Shown here in pieces: positions 7,577-17,123 of a stretch of 64,000 bases of DNA. Both the position numbers and the translations under genes were made by a program. The notes beneath the pieces are model-generated. The model was not told where the DNA came from and made no database searches. It saw only the letters and a program-made list of their open reading frames with translations. Source of the stretch: Gemmobacter caeruleus. GTDB lineage: Bacteria; Pseudomonadota; Alphaproteobacteria; Rhodobacterales; Rhodobacteraceae. The stretch lies in the NCBI RefSeq assembly GCF_008271655.1, contig NZ_VKKX01000054.1, forward strand, positions 41,432 through 105,431, in the 5' to 3' direction. Each line of letters opens with the position of its first letter. Within the stretch, counting starts at the first letter, position 1.

Positions 7577-9154
7577 ATGGCAAAAATCGCCTACATTCTT
7601 TTGTGTCACAAAGACCCGGACGGGATCATCGCGCAGGCCGAACGCCTGACCGCGGCGGGTGACTATGTCGCCATCCATTTCGACGCCCGCGCCCGCAAGG
7701 CCGATTATGACCGGATCCGCAGCGCGCTGGCGCCGAACCGTTCCGTCGCCTTCGCGCGGCGCCGGCGGAAATGCGGATGGGGGGAATGGAGCCTGGTCGA
7801 TGCCACGCTTCTGGCGGTGCAGGCGGCGGTGGAGGCCTTTCCGCGCGCGACGCATTTCTACATGCTGTCGGGCGACTGCATGCCGATCAAATCGGCCGAA
7901 TATGCCCATGCCTTCCTCGACCGCGACGAGGTGGATTACATCGAAAGCTTCGATTTCTTCACCTCGGACTGGATCAAGACCGGGATCAAGGGCGAAAGGC
8001 TGATCTATCGGCACTGGTTCAACGAACGCACCCAGAAATGGCTGTTCTACGCCTCGATGGGGATGCAGCAACGATTCGGGCTGGAGCGGCAGATCCCCGA
8101 GGATCTGGCGATCCAGATCGGCAGCCAGTGGTGGTGCCTGCGGCGGCGCACGGTGGAATGGATCCTGGATTTCTGCCGCAAGCGCAGCGACGTCATGGCG
8201 TTCTTCCGCACCACCTGGATCCCGGATGAGACCTTCTTTCAGACGCTGGTCCGCCATCTTGTGCCGCAGGACGAGATCCGCACCCGGACCCTGACCTTCC
8301 TGATGTTCACCGATTACGGGATGCCGGTGACCTTTTACAACGATCACTACAACCTGCTCGTGTCACAGGACTATCTGTTTGCGCGCAAGATCTCGCCCGA
8401 TGCGCGGCAGCTCAAGCAGCGGCTGGGCGATCTTTACAATTCCGAGGGCGAGGTGTTTCCCATCTCGAACGAGGGGCGCAGCCTGTTCAAGTTCCTCACC
8501 GGCCGGGGCCGCATCGGCCGCCGTTTCGCGCCGCGCTTCTGGGAAACCGAGGCAAGCCTGGGGCGCGAACGCACGTTGCTGATCGTGACCTGCAAGAAAT
8601 GGCACGTCGCCAAGCGTCTGGTGGACAAGGCCCGGCAGGTGTCCGGTGTCGCGGCGGTGGATTACCTGTTCGATGAGGCCGCGACGGCGGTGCCCGATCT
8701 GGGCGGCATCCAGACCACGCTGGAAAAGCGCACCCGCCACCGCCGCGCGCTGGTGCGGATGCTGTTCGACTACTGGAATACCGACAAGCTGATCCTGTGC
8801 ATCGACCCCGCCAATATCGAGCTGATCCAGGATTTCTATCACGACAAATCGACCGTCCGCCTGCTGGAGATCGAATGCGACTTCAGCGACGACTACCTGC
8901 TGGGTCATGCCCGGCGCGTCGGTCTGGCCGGCGACAGCACCCCGGTCGAGACGCTGGAGCGGCTGTTGCCGACCATCCGCTATGACGTGAAGTTTGAAAG
9001 CGACCGCCTGCGCGATGCCGATTTCGAGAACTTCCATCGTCTGCGCCAATCTGCCACTGTGGAGGAGAATACCGGCCCGCTGGCCGCCTTTCTGGGTGTG
9101 CCGCGCGACGAGGCGAAGCGGATCGCCGAAACCCATTATCTGTTCGTGGACTGA
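7577..9154 (+). CDS. Core-2/I-branching-type beta-1,6-N-acetylglucosaminyltransferase-like protein with DUF5928-type C-terminal domain
   Basis: The first ~290 of 525 residues match GT14 glycosyltransferases: I-A-Y-I-L-L-C-H-K-D near the start, W-G-E-W-S-L-V at 68-74, the hallmark L-S-G-D-C-M-P-I-K-S at 97-106, and S-Q-W-W-C-L-R-R near 175-182. Such enzymes transfer N-acetylglucosamine or xylose to a glycan. The remaining ~230 residues form a separate domain known to me only as the DUF5928-type extension of Rhodobacterales GT14 proteins; it contains R-T-L-L-I-V-T-C-K-K-W-H-V-A-K-R and acidic stretches. No Shine-Dalgarno is obvious before the ATG. HIT-family gene starts 2 bases after the stop. 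The divergent sulfotransferase is the probable partner. Confidence 0.82.
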   Translation: MAKIAYILLCHKDPDGIIAQAERLTAAGDYVAIHFDARARKADYDRIRSALAPNRSVAFARRRRKCGWGEWSLVDATLLAVQAAVEAFPRATHFYMLSGDCMPIKSAEYAHAFLDRDEVDYIESFDFFTSDWIKTGIKGERLIYRHWFNERTQKWLFYASMGMQQRFGLERQIPEDLAIQIGSQWWCLRRRTVEWILDFCRKRSDVMAFFRTTWIPDETFFQTLVRHLVPQDEIRTRTLTFLMFTDYGMPVTFYNDHYNLLVSQDYLFARKISPDARQLKQRLGDLYNSEGEVFPISNEGRSLFKFLTGRGRIGRRFAPRFWETEASLGRERTLLIVTCKKWHVAKRLVDKARQVSGVAAVDYLFDEAATAVPDLGGIQTTLEKRTRHRRALVRMLFDYWNTDKLILCIDPANIELIQDFYHDKSTVRLLEIECDFSDDYLLGHARRVGLAGDSTPVETLERLLPTIRYDVKFESDRLRDADFENFHRLRQSATVEENTGPLAAFLGVPRDEAKRIAETHYLFVD

Positions 9155-9156
9155 CC

Positions 9157-9540
9157 ATGCCCTATGACTACGACCCCCAGAACATCTTTGCCCGTATCCT
9201 GCGCGGCGAAATCCCCAACAAGACTGTGCTGGAAACCGAACATACGCTGGCTTTCCACGATATCGGGCCGCAGGCGCCGGTGCATGTGCTGGTGATCCCC
9301 AAGGGGCCTTATGTCACCTATGACCATTTCTGCCGCGATGCCTCGGATGCCGAGATCGTCGATTTCCACCGCGCCGTCGCGCAGGTCTGTGCGATGACCG
9401 GCGTGCAGCCGGGCGAGGGGGGGCAGGGCTTCCGCGCCATCACCAATGCCGGCGCCCATGGCGTGCAGGAAGTGCCGCATTTCCACCTGCATGTGCTGGG
9501 CGGGCGGGTGCTGGGGCGCATGTTGGCCCGCGCCGAATAA
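9157..9540 (+). CDS. HIT family nucleotide-binding protein
   Basis: This is a 127-residue histidine-triad protein of the HinT/Fhit superfamily, which hydrolyses phosphoramidates or adenylates such as AMP-lysine. The triad H108-F-H110-L-H112-V-L-G-G is complete, and the N-terminal D-Y-D-P-Q-N-I-F-A-R-I-L-R-G-E-I-P helix is typical of HinT. Length matches the family. It begins 2 bases after the glycosyltransferase stop, so it is probably co-transcribed with it, although its function is likely general. Confidence 0.93.
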   Translation: MPYDYDPQNIFARILRGEIPNKTVLETEHTLAFHDIGPQAPVHVLVIPKGPYVTYDHFCRDASDAEIVDFHRAVAQVCAMTGVQPGEGGQGFRAITNAGAHGVQEVPHFHLHVLGGRVLGRMLARAE

Positions 9541-9582
9541 ACCTGCATTCTGCCCGATCCGGCGGCTTTTCTGTCACATCCC

Positions 9583-9611
9583 TTGCGCATCGGGGGGTTA
9601 GGCCCTATTTG
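9583..9611 (+). promoter_or_regulatory. Putative sigma-70 promoter for the carboxynorspermidine genes
   Basis: TTGCGC at 9583-9588 and TATTTG at 9606-9611 are separated by 17 bases, placing a start about 30 bases before the nspC ATG at 9651. Assigned by eye; no terminator separates it from the HIT gene. Confidence 0.35.
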
Positions 9612-9650
9612 GGCCGCTCTTGTCCCTTTTGGCCCCGGGGGGGATTCTTT

Positions 9651-10745
9651 ATGATCCAGACGCCTTACTACCTGATCGACCGGGCGAAGCTTTCGCGCAA
9701 CATGGAGATCATCGACCGGCTGCGCGCGCAGTCGGGCGCCAAGGCCCTGCTTGCCCTGAAATGTTTCGCCACCTGGCCGGTCTTTGACCAGATGCGCGAA
9801 CATATGGACGGCACGACCTCCAGCAGCCTGTACGAGCTGCGGCTGGGGCGCGAGAAGTTCGGCAAGGAAACCCATGCCTATTCGGTGGGCTGGTCCGATC
9901 ACGAGATCGCCGAGGCCGTGGGCTATGCCGACAAGATCATCTTCAATTCCATCGGCCAGCTTGAACGCTTCGACAATCAGTCGGCGCAGATCGAACGCGG
10001 GCTGCGGCTGAACCCGCGCTTCAGCACCTCGGGCTTTGATCTGGCCGATCCGGCGCGCCCGTTCAGCCGTCTGGGCGAATGGGATGCGCGCAAGATCGAA
10101 ACCGTGATGGACCGCATCTCGGGCTTCATGATTCATTACAATTGCGAGAATGCGGACTTCGACCTGTTCGACACCCAGCTTTCGCGGATCGAGGCCGAGT
10201 TCGGCGACCTGCTGAAACGCCTGAAATGGGTCAGCCTCGGCGGCGGCATCCATTTCACCGGCGAAGGCTATCCGGTGGACAAGCTGGCGGCGCGGCTGCG
10301 CGCCTTTCAGGATCGTTTTGGCGTGCAGGTCTACCTGGAACCCGGCGAGGCCGCGATCACCAATTCCGCCAGCCTTGAGGTGACGGTGATCGACACGCTG
10401 AACAACGGCAAGGATCTGGCCATCGTGGATGCCTCGGTCGAGGCGCATATGCTGGACCTGCTGATCTATCGGCAGGCCGCGAAGATGGAGGTCGCGGGCG
10501 ATCACCCCTGGATGATCTGCGGCAAATCCTGTCTGGCCGGCGATATCTTTGGCGAATTCAGCTTTCCCACGCCGCTGTCGGTGGGCGACCGGCTGTCGAT
10601 CGCCGATGCGGCCGGCTATACGATGGTCAAGAAAAACTGGTTCAACGGCGTGAAGATGCCCAGCATCGTCGTGCGGGAACTGGACGGCTCGCTGAGCCTG
10701 AAACGCGAATTCGGCTATGCCGATTACGAGAGCAGCCTTGGCTGA
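9651..10745 (+). CDS. nspC: Carboxynorspermidine (carboxyspermidine) decarboxylase
   Basis: The 364-residue product is a PLP-dependent fold-III decarboxylase that removes CO2 from carboxynorspermidine or carboxyspermidine, the last step of the aspartate-semialdehyde polyamine route. The N-terminal T-P-Y-Y-L-I-D opening and the PLP lysine K37 (L-A-L-K-C-F-A) are family signatures. L-E-P-G-E-A-A-I and G-K-S-C-L-A-G-D are also recognisable; the latter holds the catalytic cysteine contributed across the dimer. The start is set at ATG 9651, after a run of seven G that can serve as ribosome-binding site. The next gene encodes the preceding step and lies 54 bases downstream. Confidence 0.92.
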   Translation: MIQTPYYLIDRAKLSRNMEIIDRLRAQSGAKALLALKCFATWPVFDQMREHMDGTTSSSLYELRLGREKFGKETHAYSVGWSDHEIAEAVGYADKIIFNSIGQLERFDNQSAQIERGLRLNPRFSTSGFDLADPARPFSRLGEWDARKIETVMDRISGFMIHYNCENADFDLFDTQLSRIEAEFGDLLKRLKWVSLGGGIHFTGEGYPVDKLAARLRAFQDRFGVQVYLEPGEAAITNSASLEVTVIDTLNNGKDLAIVDASVEAHMLDLLIYRQAAKMEVAGDHPWMICGKSCLAGDIFGEFSFPTPLSVGDRLSIADAAGYTMVKKNWFNGVKMPSIVVRELDGSLSLKREFGYADYESSLG

Positions 10746-10799
10746 GGCTCTCCCTTCCCCCCAGTTACTTCCCACAGTCCTTAAAGGAGACGGTTCGAA

Positions 10800-12035
10800 G
10801 TGAAACGGAACGTGTTGATCATCGGCGCCGGTGGCGTGGCTCAGGTCGTGGCGCATAAATGCGCGCAGCATAATGACCGGCTGGGCGATCTGCATATCGC
10901 CAGCCGCACGCGGGCGAAATGCGAGGCGATCATTGCCAGCGTCCATGAAAAGGGCGCGATGAAGCAGCCCGGCATTTTCGAGGCCCATGCGGTGAACGCG
11001 ATGGACAGTGCCGAAGTGGCCGCGCTGATCCGCAAGACCGGCTGCCAGATCGTGATCAATGTGGGCTCGTCCTTCGTCAACATGACGGTGCTGGAGGCCT
11101 GTATCGAAACCGGCGCCGCCTATATGGACACGGCGATTCACGAAGACCCCCAGAAGATCTGCGAAACGCCGCCGTGGTATGGCAATTACGAATGGCAACG
11201 CCGTGACCGCTGCAAGGCGGCGGGCGTCACGGCGATCCTGGGTATCGGCTTTGACCCCGGCGTGGTGAACGCCTGGGCGCGGGTCGCCGAAGGGATGCTC
11301 GACACCATCACCTCGATCGACATCGTGGATATCAACGCCGGGTCGCACGGCAAATGGTTCGCCACCAATTTCGACCCCGAGATCAATTTCCGCGAATTCA
11401 CCGGCACGGCTTATAGCTGGCAGAATGGCGGCTGGCAGTCGAACAGCATGTTCGAGGTCGGCAAGACCTGGACCCTGCCGGTGGTGGGCGACCAGAAGGC
11501 CTATCTGACCGGCCATGACGAGGTGCATTCGCTGTCGGCCCGCTACAAGGACGCCGATGTGCGGTTCTGGATGGGCTTTGGCGATCACTATATCAATGTC
11601 TTCACTGTGCTGAAGAACCTGGGCCTGCTGTCGGAACAGCCGGTGAAAACCGCCGAGGGGCAAGAGGTGATCCCGCTCAAGGTCGTCAAGGCCGTGCTGC
11701 CCGATCCGGCCAGCCTTGCGCCCCACTATACCGGCAAGACCTGCATCGGCGATGTGGTGAAGGGCGTGAAAGACGGGGTGGAGAAGGAAATCCTGCTCTA
11801 TAACGTCGCCGACCACAAGGAAGCCTATGAGGAGGTCGGCAGCCAGGGCATCAGCTATACCGCCGGTGTGCCGCCCGTGACCGCCGCGATCCTGATTGCC
11901 GACGGCATCTGGGATGTCGGCCATATGGCGAATGTGGAGGATCTGGATCCTCGGCCCTTCATCAACCTGCTGAACAAGATGGGCCTGCCCAGCCGGATCC
12001 GCGATGAAAACGGCGACCGGCCGCTGGAATTCTGA
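10800..12035 (+). CDS. Carboxynorspermidine/carboxyspermidine dehydrogenase (saccharopine dehydrogenase family)
   Basis: This 411-residue NAD(P)H-dependent enzyme condenses L-aspartate semialdehyde with putrescine or diaminopropane to give carboxy(nor)spermidine, the substrate of the upstream decarboxylase. The Rossmann motif G-A-G-G-V-A lies at residues 9-14, and the family segment F-D-P-G-V-V-N-A-W-A is near 155. The start is GTG at 10800, with AGGAGA 8 bases upstream. The two genes form a short operon closed by a terminator at 12059. Pathway assignment comes from the gene pair; which triamine is made cannot be read from sequence, but spermidine is usual in this group. Confidence 0.9.
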   Translation: MKRNVLIIGAGGVAQVVAHKCAQHNDRLGDLHIASRTRAKCEAIIASVHEKGAMKQPGIFEAHAVNAMDSAEVAALIRKTGCQIVINVGSSFVNMTVLEACIETGAAYMDTAIHEDPQKICETPPWYGNYEWQRRDRCKAAGVTAILGIGFDPGVVNAWARVAEGMLDTITSIDIVDINAGSHGKWFATNFDPEINFREFTGTAYSWQNGGWQSNSMFEVGKTWTLPVVGDQKAYLTGHDEVHSLSARYKDADVRFWMGFGDHYINVFTVLKNLGLLSEQPVKTAEGQEVIPLKVVKAVLPDPASLAPHYTGKTCIGDVVKGVKDGVEKEILLYNVADHKEAYEEVGSQGISYTAGVPPVTAAILIADGIWDVGHMANVEDLDPRPFINLLNKMGLPSRIRDENGDRPLEF

Positions 12036-12058
12036 ACCGGAACGGGGTGCTGTGTAAG

Positions 12059-12081
12059 CGGGGGCTGCGGCCCCCGTTTTT
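12059..12081 (+). terminator. Rho-independent terminator after the polyamine genes
   Basis: A 7-bp GC stem (12059-12065 with 12070-12076, loop TGCG) is followed by five T (12077-12081). It lies between convergent genes, so it may serve the minus-strand holA operon weakly as well. Confidence 0.85.
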
Positions 12082-12085
12082 GTCT

Positions 12086-13087
12086 TTAGCGTTTCATCAT
12101 CGCCAGACGGATCAGCGCGCGTTCCATCACCGCCATGGCCGGCGCGCGCGAGGCCGAGCGCAGCGTGAGGTCGGTTTCCACGATCAGCGCCAGCGCCTCT
12201 TCCAGCCGCCGCACGCCCCAATCCTGCGCCTGCCGCAGGATGCGGTCCCTGCGCGGGCCACGCACCCGGAACGAGGCCGGGCCGCGCGGATCGACGGCAA
12301 TCGCATGCAGCAGCCGGAAATGCCGCATCGCAAAGATGCACAGCGTGACCGGCAGAACGCCTTGCCCCTCCAGCCGCCGCATCAATTGGCCGACCGCCGC
12401 GCCGCGCCCCTCCGACACCGCCTCCAGCACCTCATCCACCTCGGTATCCACCGTGGCCGGGGCCATGGCGGCGACCTCGGCCGGGGCCAGTGGCGTGGCA
12501 TCGCCCCATTTATAGAGCGCGATCTTTTCGACCGTCTGGCGGAAATCGCCGGGATCGAGTTCCCGCGCCAGCGACTGAAGATCGGTCATCGCCTCGCGGC
12601 TGATCTCGGTCAGGCCGCTTTTGCGCAAGGTGGTCTCGATCTCCTCGCGCGAGGGCGGATCGTCATAGATGCCGACCGACCGCGCCGTCGGATGGGCGTC
12701 GAACAGTTTGACCAGCGCCGATTTGGTGGTGAGGCTGGATGAGGTCACGACGATCTGCGCATCGCCGGGCCGCCAATCCTTCAGCGCCTCGGTGATGGCG
12801 GCGGCGGCGCTGTCGGGGGTGTCCTCGACAAAGGCCACGCGCGGGCCGGGAAAGAACCCCTGCGCCTTCATCGCATCCATGATCAGCGCCGGATCCTTGC
12901 GCAGATCGCCGCCCTGAAGCCGGGTAAGCCGCATCTCGCCTTCGCCCTCGGGGCCGATCAGCGCCAGGATCACCTCTTGTCGGCGCAGCGCCACGCGCAT
13001 GGCATCCTGTCCATAGATCAGGATCCCCGCCGCATCGGGGTCAGGTTTGGCGAAATAGCCGACCGCCGCCGCCCCGGACAGTTTCAT
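12086..13087 (-). CDS. holA: DNA polymerase III subunit delta
   Basis: This 333-residue protein is the delta subunit of the clamp loader, which opens the beta sliding clamp. The sequence shows the expected N-terminal degenerate AAA+ region (I-L-I-Y-G-Q-D-A, then I-V-V-T-S-S-S-L-T-T-K-S-A-L-V-K) and the helical collar at the C-terminus. Length fits the family. ATG 13087 overlaps the lptE stop (ATGA). The order leuS-lptE-holA is conserved in proteobacteria and supports the call. Confidence 0.9.
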   Translation of the reverse strand: MKLSGAAAVGYFAKPDPDAAGILIYGQDAMRVALRRQEVILALIGPEGEGEMRLTRLQGGDLRKDPALIMDAMKAQGFFPGPRVAFVEDTPDSAAAAITEALKDWRPGDAQIVVTSSSLTTKSALVKLFDAHPTARSVGIYDDPPSREEIETTLRKSGLTEISREAMTDLQSLARELDPGDFRQTVEKIALYKWGDATPLAPAEVAAMAPATVDTEVDEVLEAVSEGRGAAVGQLMRRLEGQGVLPVTLCIFAMRHFRLLHAIAVDPRGPASFRVRGPRRDRILRQAQDWGVRRLEEALALIVETDLTLRSASRAPAMAVMERALIRLAMMKR

Positions 13088-13569
13088 GGGGTGTGGCCGA
13101 CGCTGGCCAGCAGGCGCGTCACGATCTGGTCGGCCAGAATCCGCATCAGCCGATAGCCCGCATCCTCCTCGGCCGCGAGGCCCGACACGGTGGAGCCGGT
13201 GGCCGACCAGGCGGTAAAGCCCTCGGCCACACCCTCGGTCACGCTGCCGCCGGCCATGTCGGTCAGCCGCCAATCGACGCGGCCGCGCAGGTGATAGCGG
13301 GTGATCGCATTGCCGGTGGTGACGCCCACGCCGATACGGTCGGTCTTGATCTGATAGGCCAGCTTGAAGCGCGGATCGGTGGGGCGACCCAGCCGTTCCT
13401 CCAGCCGTTCGACCAGATCGAAACCGTTCTTGGTATCGGGGCTGTCCACCCGCACCGCGCCTTGCAGCGCCTCGGCGGGGCCGCCGGGCGCATAGGCGGG
13501 GGTAAAGGTGCAGCCCGCAAGGGCCGCACCCGCAAGGGCCATGAACTGACGGCGTTTATGCCACGACAT
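13084..13569 (-). CDS. lptE: LPS assembly lipoprotein LptE
   Basis: This 161-residue outer-membrane lipoprotein should plug the LptD barrel during lipopolysaccharide export. The lipobox L-A-G-C is seen at about residues 17-20 after a K-R-R-containing signal, and the following F-T-P-A-Y-A is the LptE-typical F-x-P-x-Y. The start at 13569 lies inside the end of leuS (14-base overlap), and its stop overlaps the holA start, so the three genes are translationally coupled. Sequence conservation is weak in this family; position between leuS and holA carries much of the weight. Confidence 0.88.
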   Translation of the reverse strand: MSWHKRRQFMALAGAALAGCTFTPAYAPGGPAEALQGAVRVDSPDTKNGFDLVERLEERLGRPTDPRFKLAYQIKTDRIGVGVTTGNAITRYHLRGRVDWRLTDMAGGSVTEGVAEGFTAWSATGSTVSGLAAEEDAGYRLMRILADQIVTRLLASVGHTP

Positions 13570-16114
13570 TGATGATGCGCCCCGGAACGACGATGATCTT
13601 CTTGACCGGCTGCCCGGCCAGGAACTTGACCACATCCTCGTTCGCCAGCGCGATCTTTTCAACCTCTGCTGCCGCCATATCCTTCGGCACGCTGATTTCC
13701 GCCCGCCGCTTGCCGTTGATCTGGATCGGCAGGGTCACGGTATCATCGACCAGCAGCGCGGGGTCGGCCTTGGGCCAGGGCGCCTGCGCGCAAAGCCCCG
13801 CGCCGCCCTGATAGGACCAGATGGATTCCGCGATATGCGGCACCATGGGCGACATCAGTTGCGCCAGCGTGCGGATCGCCTGTTTCATCACCGGCGTCGC
13901 CGCATCGGCCTTGGCCAGCGTGTTGGTAAAGGCGTAAAGCGTCGCGATGGCCTTGTTGAAGGCAAAGCCCTCAATGCCGCGGGTCACCTCGTCGATGGCC
14001 TTGGCGGTGGCTTTCAGCAGCGCCGCATCATCGGGGCCGGTGTGGTCCGCCGGCATTTCGCCGATGCGCGAACACAGGTTCCAGACGCGGGAAAGATGCT
14101 TGTAAGCCGCCTCGGCCCCCGCCGCCGTCCATTCCACGTCGCGTTCCGGCGGGCTGTCCGACATCACGAACCACCGCGCGGTATCGGCGCCGAAAGAGGC
14201 GATGATGTTCATCGGATCGACGACATTCTTCTTGGATTTCGACATCTTGGCCGAGGGGATGACCTCGACCGCGGTGCCGTCCTTCAGCGTGGCGCCGGCC
14301 TCGCTGCGGATGATGTCTTCGGGCAGGTGATAGACCGGGCGGCCCTTGTCATCGGTGGTCTTGTAGATCTCGTGCGTGACCATGCCCTGCGTGAACAGCG
14401 CGTTGAACGGCTCGCGCGCCTTGGCGGGCAGGTGGCCGGTCTCGTTCATCGCGCGGGCGAAGAAGCGGCTATACAGCAGGTGTAGGATCGCATGTTCGAT
14501 GCCGCCGATATACTGGTCCACATTCATCCAGTAATCGGCATCTTCGGCCACGGTCGGGGTGGTGGCGCGGGGTGCGGTGAAGCGGGCGTAATACCAGGAC
14601 GAATCGACGAAAGTATCCATCGTATCCGTCTCGCGCTGCGCCGGGGCGCCGCATTTCGGGCAGGTGCAGTCGCGCCAGGTGGCGTGCCGGTCCAGCGGGT
14701 TGCCGGGCTTGTCAAAGCTCACGTCATAGGGCAGCTCGACCGGCAGGTTTTCCTTCCGCTCGGCCACCACGCCGCAGGTCGGGCAATGCACGACCGGAAT
14801 CGGGCAGCCCCAGTAACGCTGACGCGAAATGCCCCAGTCGCGCAGACGGAATTTGGTGACACCCTGGCCAAAGCCCTTGGCCTCGGCCAGCGCAATCGCC
14901 TCGGCCACGCCCTCGTCGCCGGTCATCGGCTTGTTGTCGGCGATGCCGCGAACATATTGAACCCGCTCGGATTTCATCGGCACATAGGCATCAGTCAGCG
15001 GCGCATCCTCCGCGCCTTCGGCCACATAGACCGCCTTGATCGGCAGGCCGTATTTGGTCGCGAATTCGAAATCGCGCTGGTCATGCGCCGGGCAGCCGAA
15101 AATCGCGCCGGTGCCGTAATCCATCAGGATGAAATTCGCGATCCAGACCGGCAGCTCCCAGTTCGGGTCCAACGGGTGCTTCACCCGGATGCCGGTATCC
15201 ATGCCCAGCTTCTCGGCGGTTTGCAGGGCCTCCTCGCTGGTGCCGATGCGGCGGCATTCCGCGACAAAGGCGGCGATCTGCGGGTTGGTCTTTTCCAGTT
15301 CCTTCGCCAGCGGGTGATCCGGGCTGATCCCGGCGAAAGAGGCGCCCATCAGCGTGTCGGGGCGGGTGGTATAGACCTCCAGCCGGTCAAAGCCTGCCGG
15401 CGCCGCCACGGTTTCAAAGCCGAATTGCAGCCCGCGCGACTTGCCGATCCAGTTGGCCTGCATCAGGCGCACCTTCTCGGGCCAGTCCTTCAGGCCATCC
15501 AGCGAATCCAGCAGATCACCCGCCATGTGGGAGATCTTGAAGAACCACTGGGTCAGCTCGCGCCGCTCCACCACGGCGCCCGAGCGCCAGCCCTTGCCGT
15601 CGATCACCTGTTCATTGGCCAGAACGGTCATATCGACCGGATCCCAGTTCACCACCGCCGCCTTGCGATAGACCAGCCCCTTTTCCATCATGTCGATGAA
15701 CATGGCCTGCTGCTGGCCGTAATATTCCGGGTCGCAGGTGGCGAATTCGCGGCTCCAGTCGATCGACAGGCCCAGTGGCTTCATCTGCCCGCGCATGTCG
15801 GCGATATTGCCATAGGTCCAGTCCTTCGGATGGCCGCCACGCTCCATCGCGGCATTTTCGGCCGGCATCCCGAAGGCGTCCCAGCCCATCGGATGCAGCA
15901 CGGAATAGCCGCAGGAGGATTTGAACCGCGCCACCACATCGCCCATCGTGTAGTTGCGCACATGGCCCATATGGATGCGGCCCGACGGGTAGGGGAACAT
16001 CTCCAGCACATAGTATTTCGGCTTGGCCGCGTCGCGCCGGGCGGTAAACACCCCGGCCTCATCCCAGGTCTGCTGCCATTTCGGCTCGATCTGGCTCGGT
16101 TCGTAACGCGACAT
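13556..16114 (-). CDS. leuS: Leucyl-tRNA synthetase
   Basis: This 852-residue class-I synthetase charges tRNA-Leu. The HIGH signature is H-M-G-H at 48-51 ([11 protein letters not shown]), the editing-domain threonine motif [10 protein letters not shown] is present, and K-M-S-K-S is near residue 620. Length is typical for bacterial LeuS. The start at 16114 gives M-S-R-Y-E-P; longer in-frame extensions lack family similarity. It is the first gene of the leuS-lptE-holA operon. A strong hairpin just upstream (16187-16212) separates it from the DUF3576 gene. Confidence 0.97.
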   Translation of the reverse strand: MSRYEPSQIEPKWQQTWDEAGVFTARRDAAKPKYYVLEMFPYPSGRIHMGHVRNYTMGDVVARFKSSCGYSVLHPMGWDAFGMPAENAAMERGGHPKDWTYGNIADMRGQMKPLGLSIDWSREFATCDPEYYGQQQAMFIDMMEKGLVYRKAAVVNWDPVDMTVLANEQVIDGKGWRSGAVVERRELTQWFFKISHMAGDLLDSLDGLKDWPEKVRLMQANWIGKSRGLQFGFETVAAPAGFDRLEVYTTRPDTLMGASFAGISPDHPLAKELEKTNPQIAAFVAECRRIGTSEEALQTAEKLGMDTGIRVKHPLDPNWELPVWIANFILMDYGTGAIFGCPAHDQRDFEFATKYGLPIKAVYVAEGAEDAPLTDAYVPMKSERVQYVRGIADNKPMTGDEGVAEAIALAEAKGFGQGVTKFRLRDWGISRQRYWGCPIPVVHCPTCGVVAERKENLPVELPYDVSFDKPGNPLDRHATWRDCTCPKCGAPAQRETDTMDTFVDSSWYYARFTAPRATTPTVAEDADYWMNVDQYIGGIEHAILHLLYSRFFARAMNETGHLPAKAREPFNALFTQGMVTHEIYKTTDDKGRPVYHLPEDIIRSEAGATLKDGTAVEVIPSAKMSKSKKNVVDPMNIIASFGADTARWFVMSDSPPERDVEWTAAGAEAAYKHLSRVWNLCSRIGEMPADHTGPDDAALLKATAKAIDEVTRGIEGFAFNKAIATLYAFTNTLAKADAATPVMKQAIRTLAQLMSPMVPHIAESIWSYQGGAGLCAQAPWPKADPALLVDDTVTLPIQINGKRRAEISVPKDMAAAEVEKIALANEDVVKFLAGQPVKKIIVVPGRIINVVA

Positions 16115-16186
16115 GCTCGCCTCATTCCGCTGGATTATCCGCGCGGAATTACACCGGACGGGCGGCGAAGGTCCAGCCCAAGCAAG

Positions 16187-16212
16187 AAGGCCGCGTGAAA
16201 TCACGCGGCCTT
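16187..16212 (-). terminator. Rho-independent terminator after the DUF3576 lipoprotein gene
   Basis: A perfect 12-bp inverted repeat (16187-16198 with 16201-16212, loop of two bases) sits between the DUF3576 stop and the leuS start. The minus-strand tail is only moderately T-rich (CTTCTTGCTT), so efficiency is uncertain. Confidence 0.7.
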
Positions 16213-16235
16213 CCGGTGAAAAGCGGGGGCTGTTC

Positions 16236-16790
16236 TTACAGCTTGCTGTCGCGCACGCGCAATTCGCGGGCCCGGGTCAGGATCGCATCCTCGACCGCGC
16301 GCTGCGTCTCGGGCGAAACAGAGCCGCCGCGCCCCTGAAGCGAGATCTTGAGCGACCGCGCGTCCAGCGCCGGATCGCTGACATAGATCGTAGCGCGATA
16401 GGCGCGGCCGCCGCCGGGCGGGGTGCCATAGCCGGTCACGATGACGCCGGTGAACGGATCGACCGATTCGATCGGCAGGAAATTCAGCACCTCAAGCGAG
16501 GATTGCCACAGATAGCGGTTCACCTGCACCGTGGTATTGGGGTCGCGCGAGTTGGTGAACAGATCCCAGATCGTGCCCTTGTCTTCCTGCTTGCGCGCCT
16601 CTTCGATCTTTTCGATGGCGTTGCGCTGTGCGCGGGCGGTCTGGCGCTGGTCGAATTGCTCGGCGCTCGGCACGCTGTCGCGGCGGCCAAAGGGGTTGGA
16701 CCCGAAGCCCGACCCGCCACCCCCGCAGGCGGCAAGCGCCAGAACAAGGCTTCCGGCAAGGGTAGGTGCGGCGAGGCTCTTGAGGTTCAT
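16236..16790 (-). CDS. DUF3576 domain lipoprotein
   Basis: This 184-residue predicted lipoprotein has a lipobox L-A-A-C at about residues 19-22, followed by a glycine-rich linker. The body contains [16 protein letters not shown], which I recognise from the alphaproteobacterial DUF3576 family. The function is unknown; cell-envelope localisation and the position upstream of leuS-lptE suggest an outer-membrane role, which is inference. Start at 16790 is preceded by GGAA on the minus strand (16795-16798). A terminator follows the gene. Confidence 0.85.
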   Translation of the reverse strand: MNLKSLAAPTLAGSLVLALAACGGGGSGFGSNPFGRRDSVPSAEQFDQRQTARAQRNAIEKIEEARKQEDKGTIWDLFTNSRDPNTTVQVNRYLWQSSLEVLNFLPIESVDPFTGVIVTGYGTPPGGGRAYRATIYVSDPALDARSLKISLQGRGGSVSPETQRAVEDAILTRARELRVRDSKL

Positions 16791-17123
16791 TCCCGGTTCC
16801 TTCGACGTGCTTCCTTGCTGTCTATACCGAGGGGGGCAAGGCAAACAAGGGCTTTTGCCCCGCCCGCCTCGCGTGCGAGTCATGCAGGATTCGCGCGCGA
16901 GCGGGCGGACGGGTGCCACTTTGCCGGGATGGACAGGCGGGATGAATGCCGTGTTTTTCGGCCCCGCGCCGGGGCACTGTGGCAAGCCTGCACCACCCTG
17001 CCCGCGTTTCGCCCGGGCCGCGCCGCGGCGATTGCAATCCGGGGCGGTTGGGCTGAAAAGGATGCCATACCCAACTCGGATTCCCCTGAGTTGGGCCGCA
17101 CCTTGAGACAACGAGGGAAAACG
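16791..17123 (+). promoter_or_regulatory. 333-base porin upstream region with leader hairpin
   Basis: No gene was found in this gap between the divergent DUF3576 and porin genes. It should hold both promoters. The clear element is an 8-bp perfect inverted repeat, CCCAACTC at 17070-17077 and GAGTTGGG at 17088-17095, with a 10-base loop. It lies about 28 bases before the porin start and probably within the mRNA leader, where it could stabilise the transcript or be a regulatory target. I could not fix the -35/-10 boxes. Confidence 0.45.

Noticed and set aside
9318..12341. A 1,007-codon minus-strand frame opposite the HIT and polyamine genes
   Set aside because: Same reason: a compositional shadow of genes with clear motifs on the plus strand.
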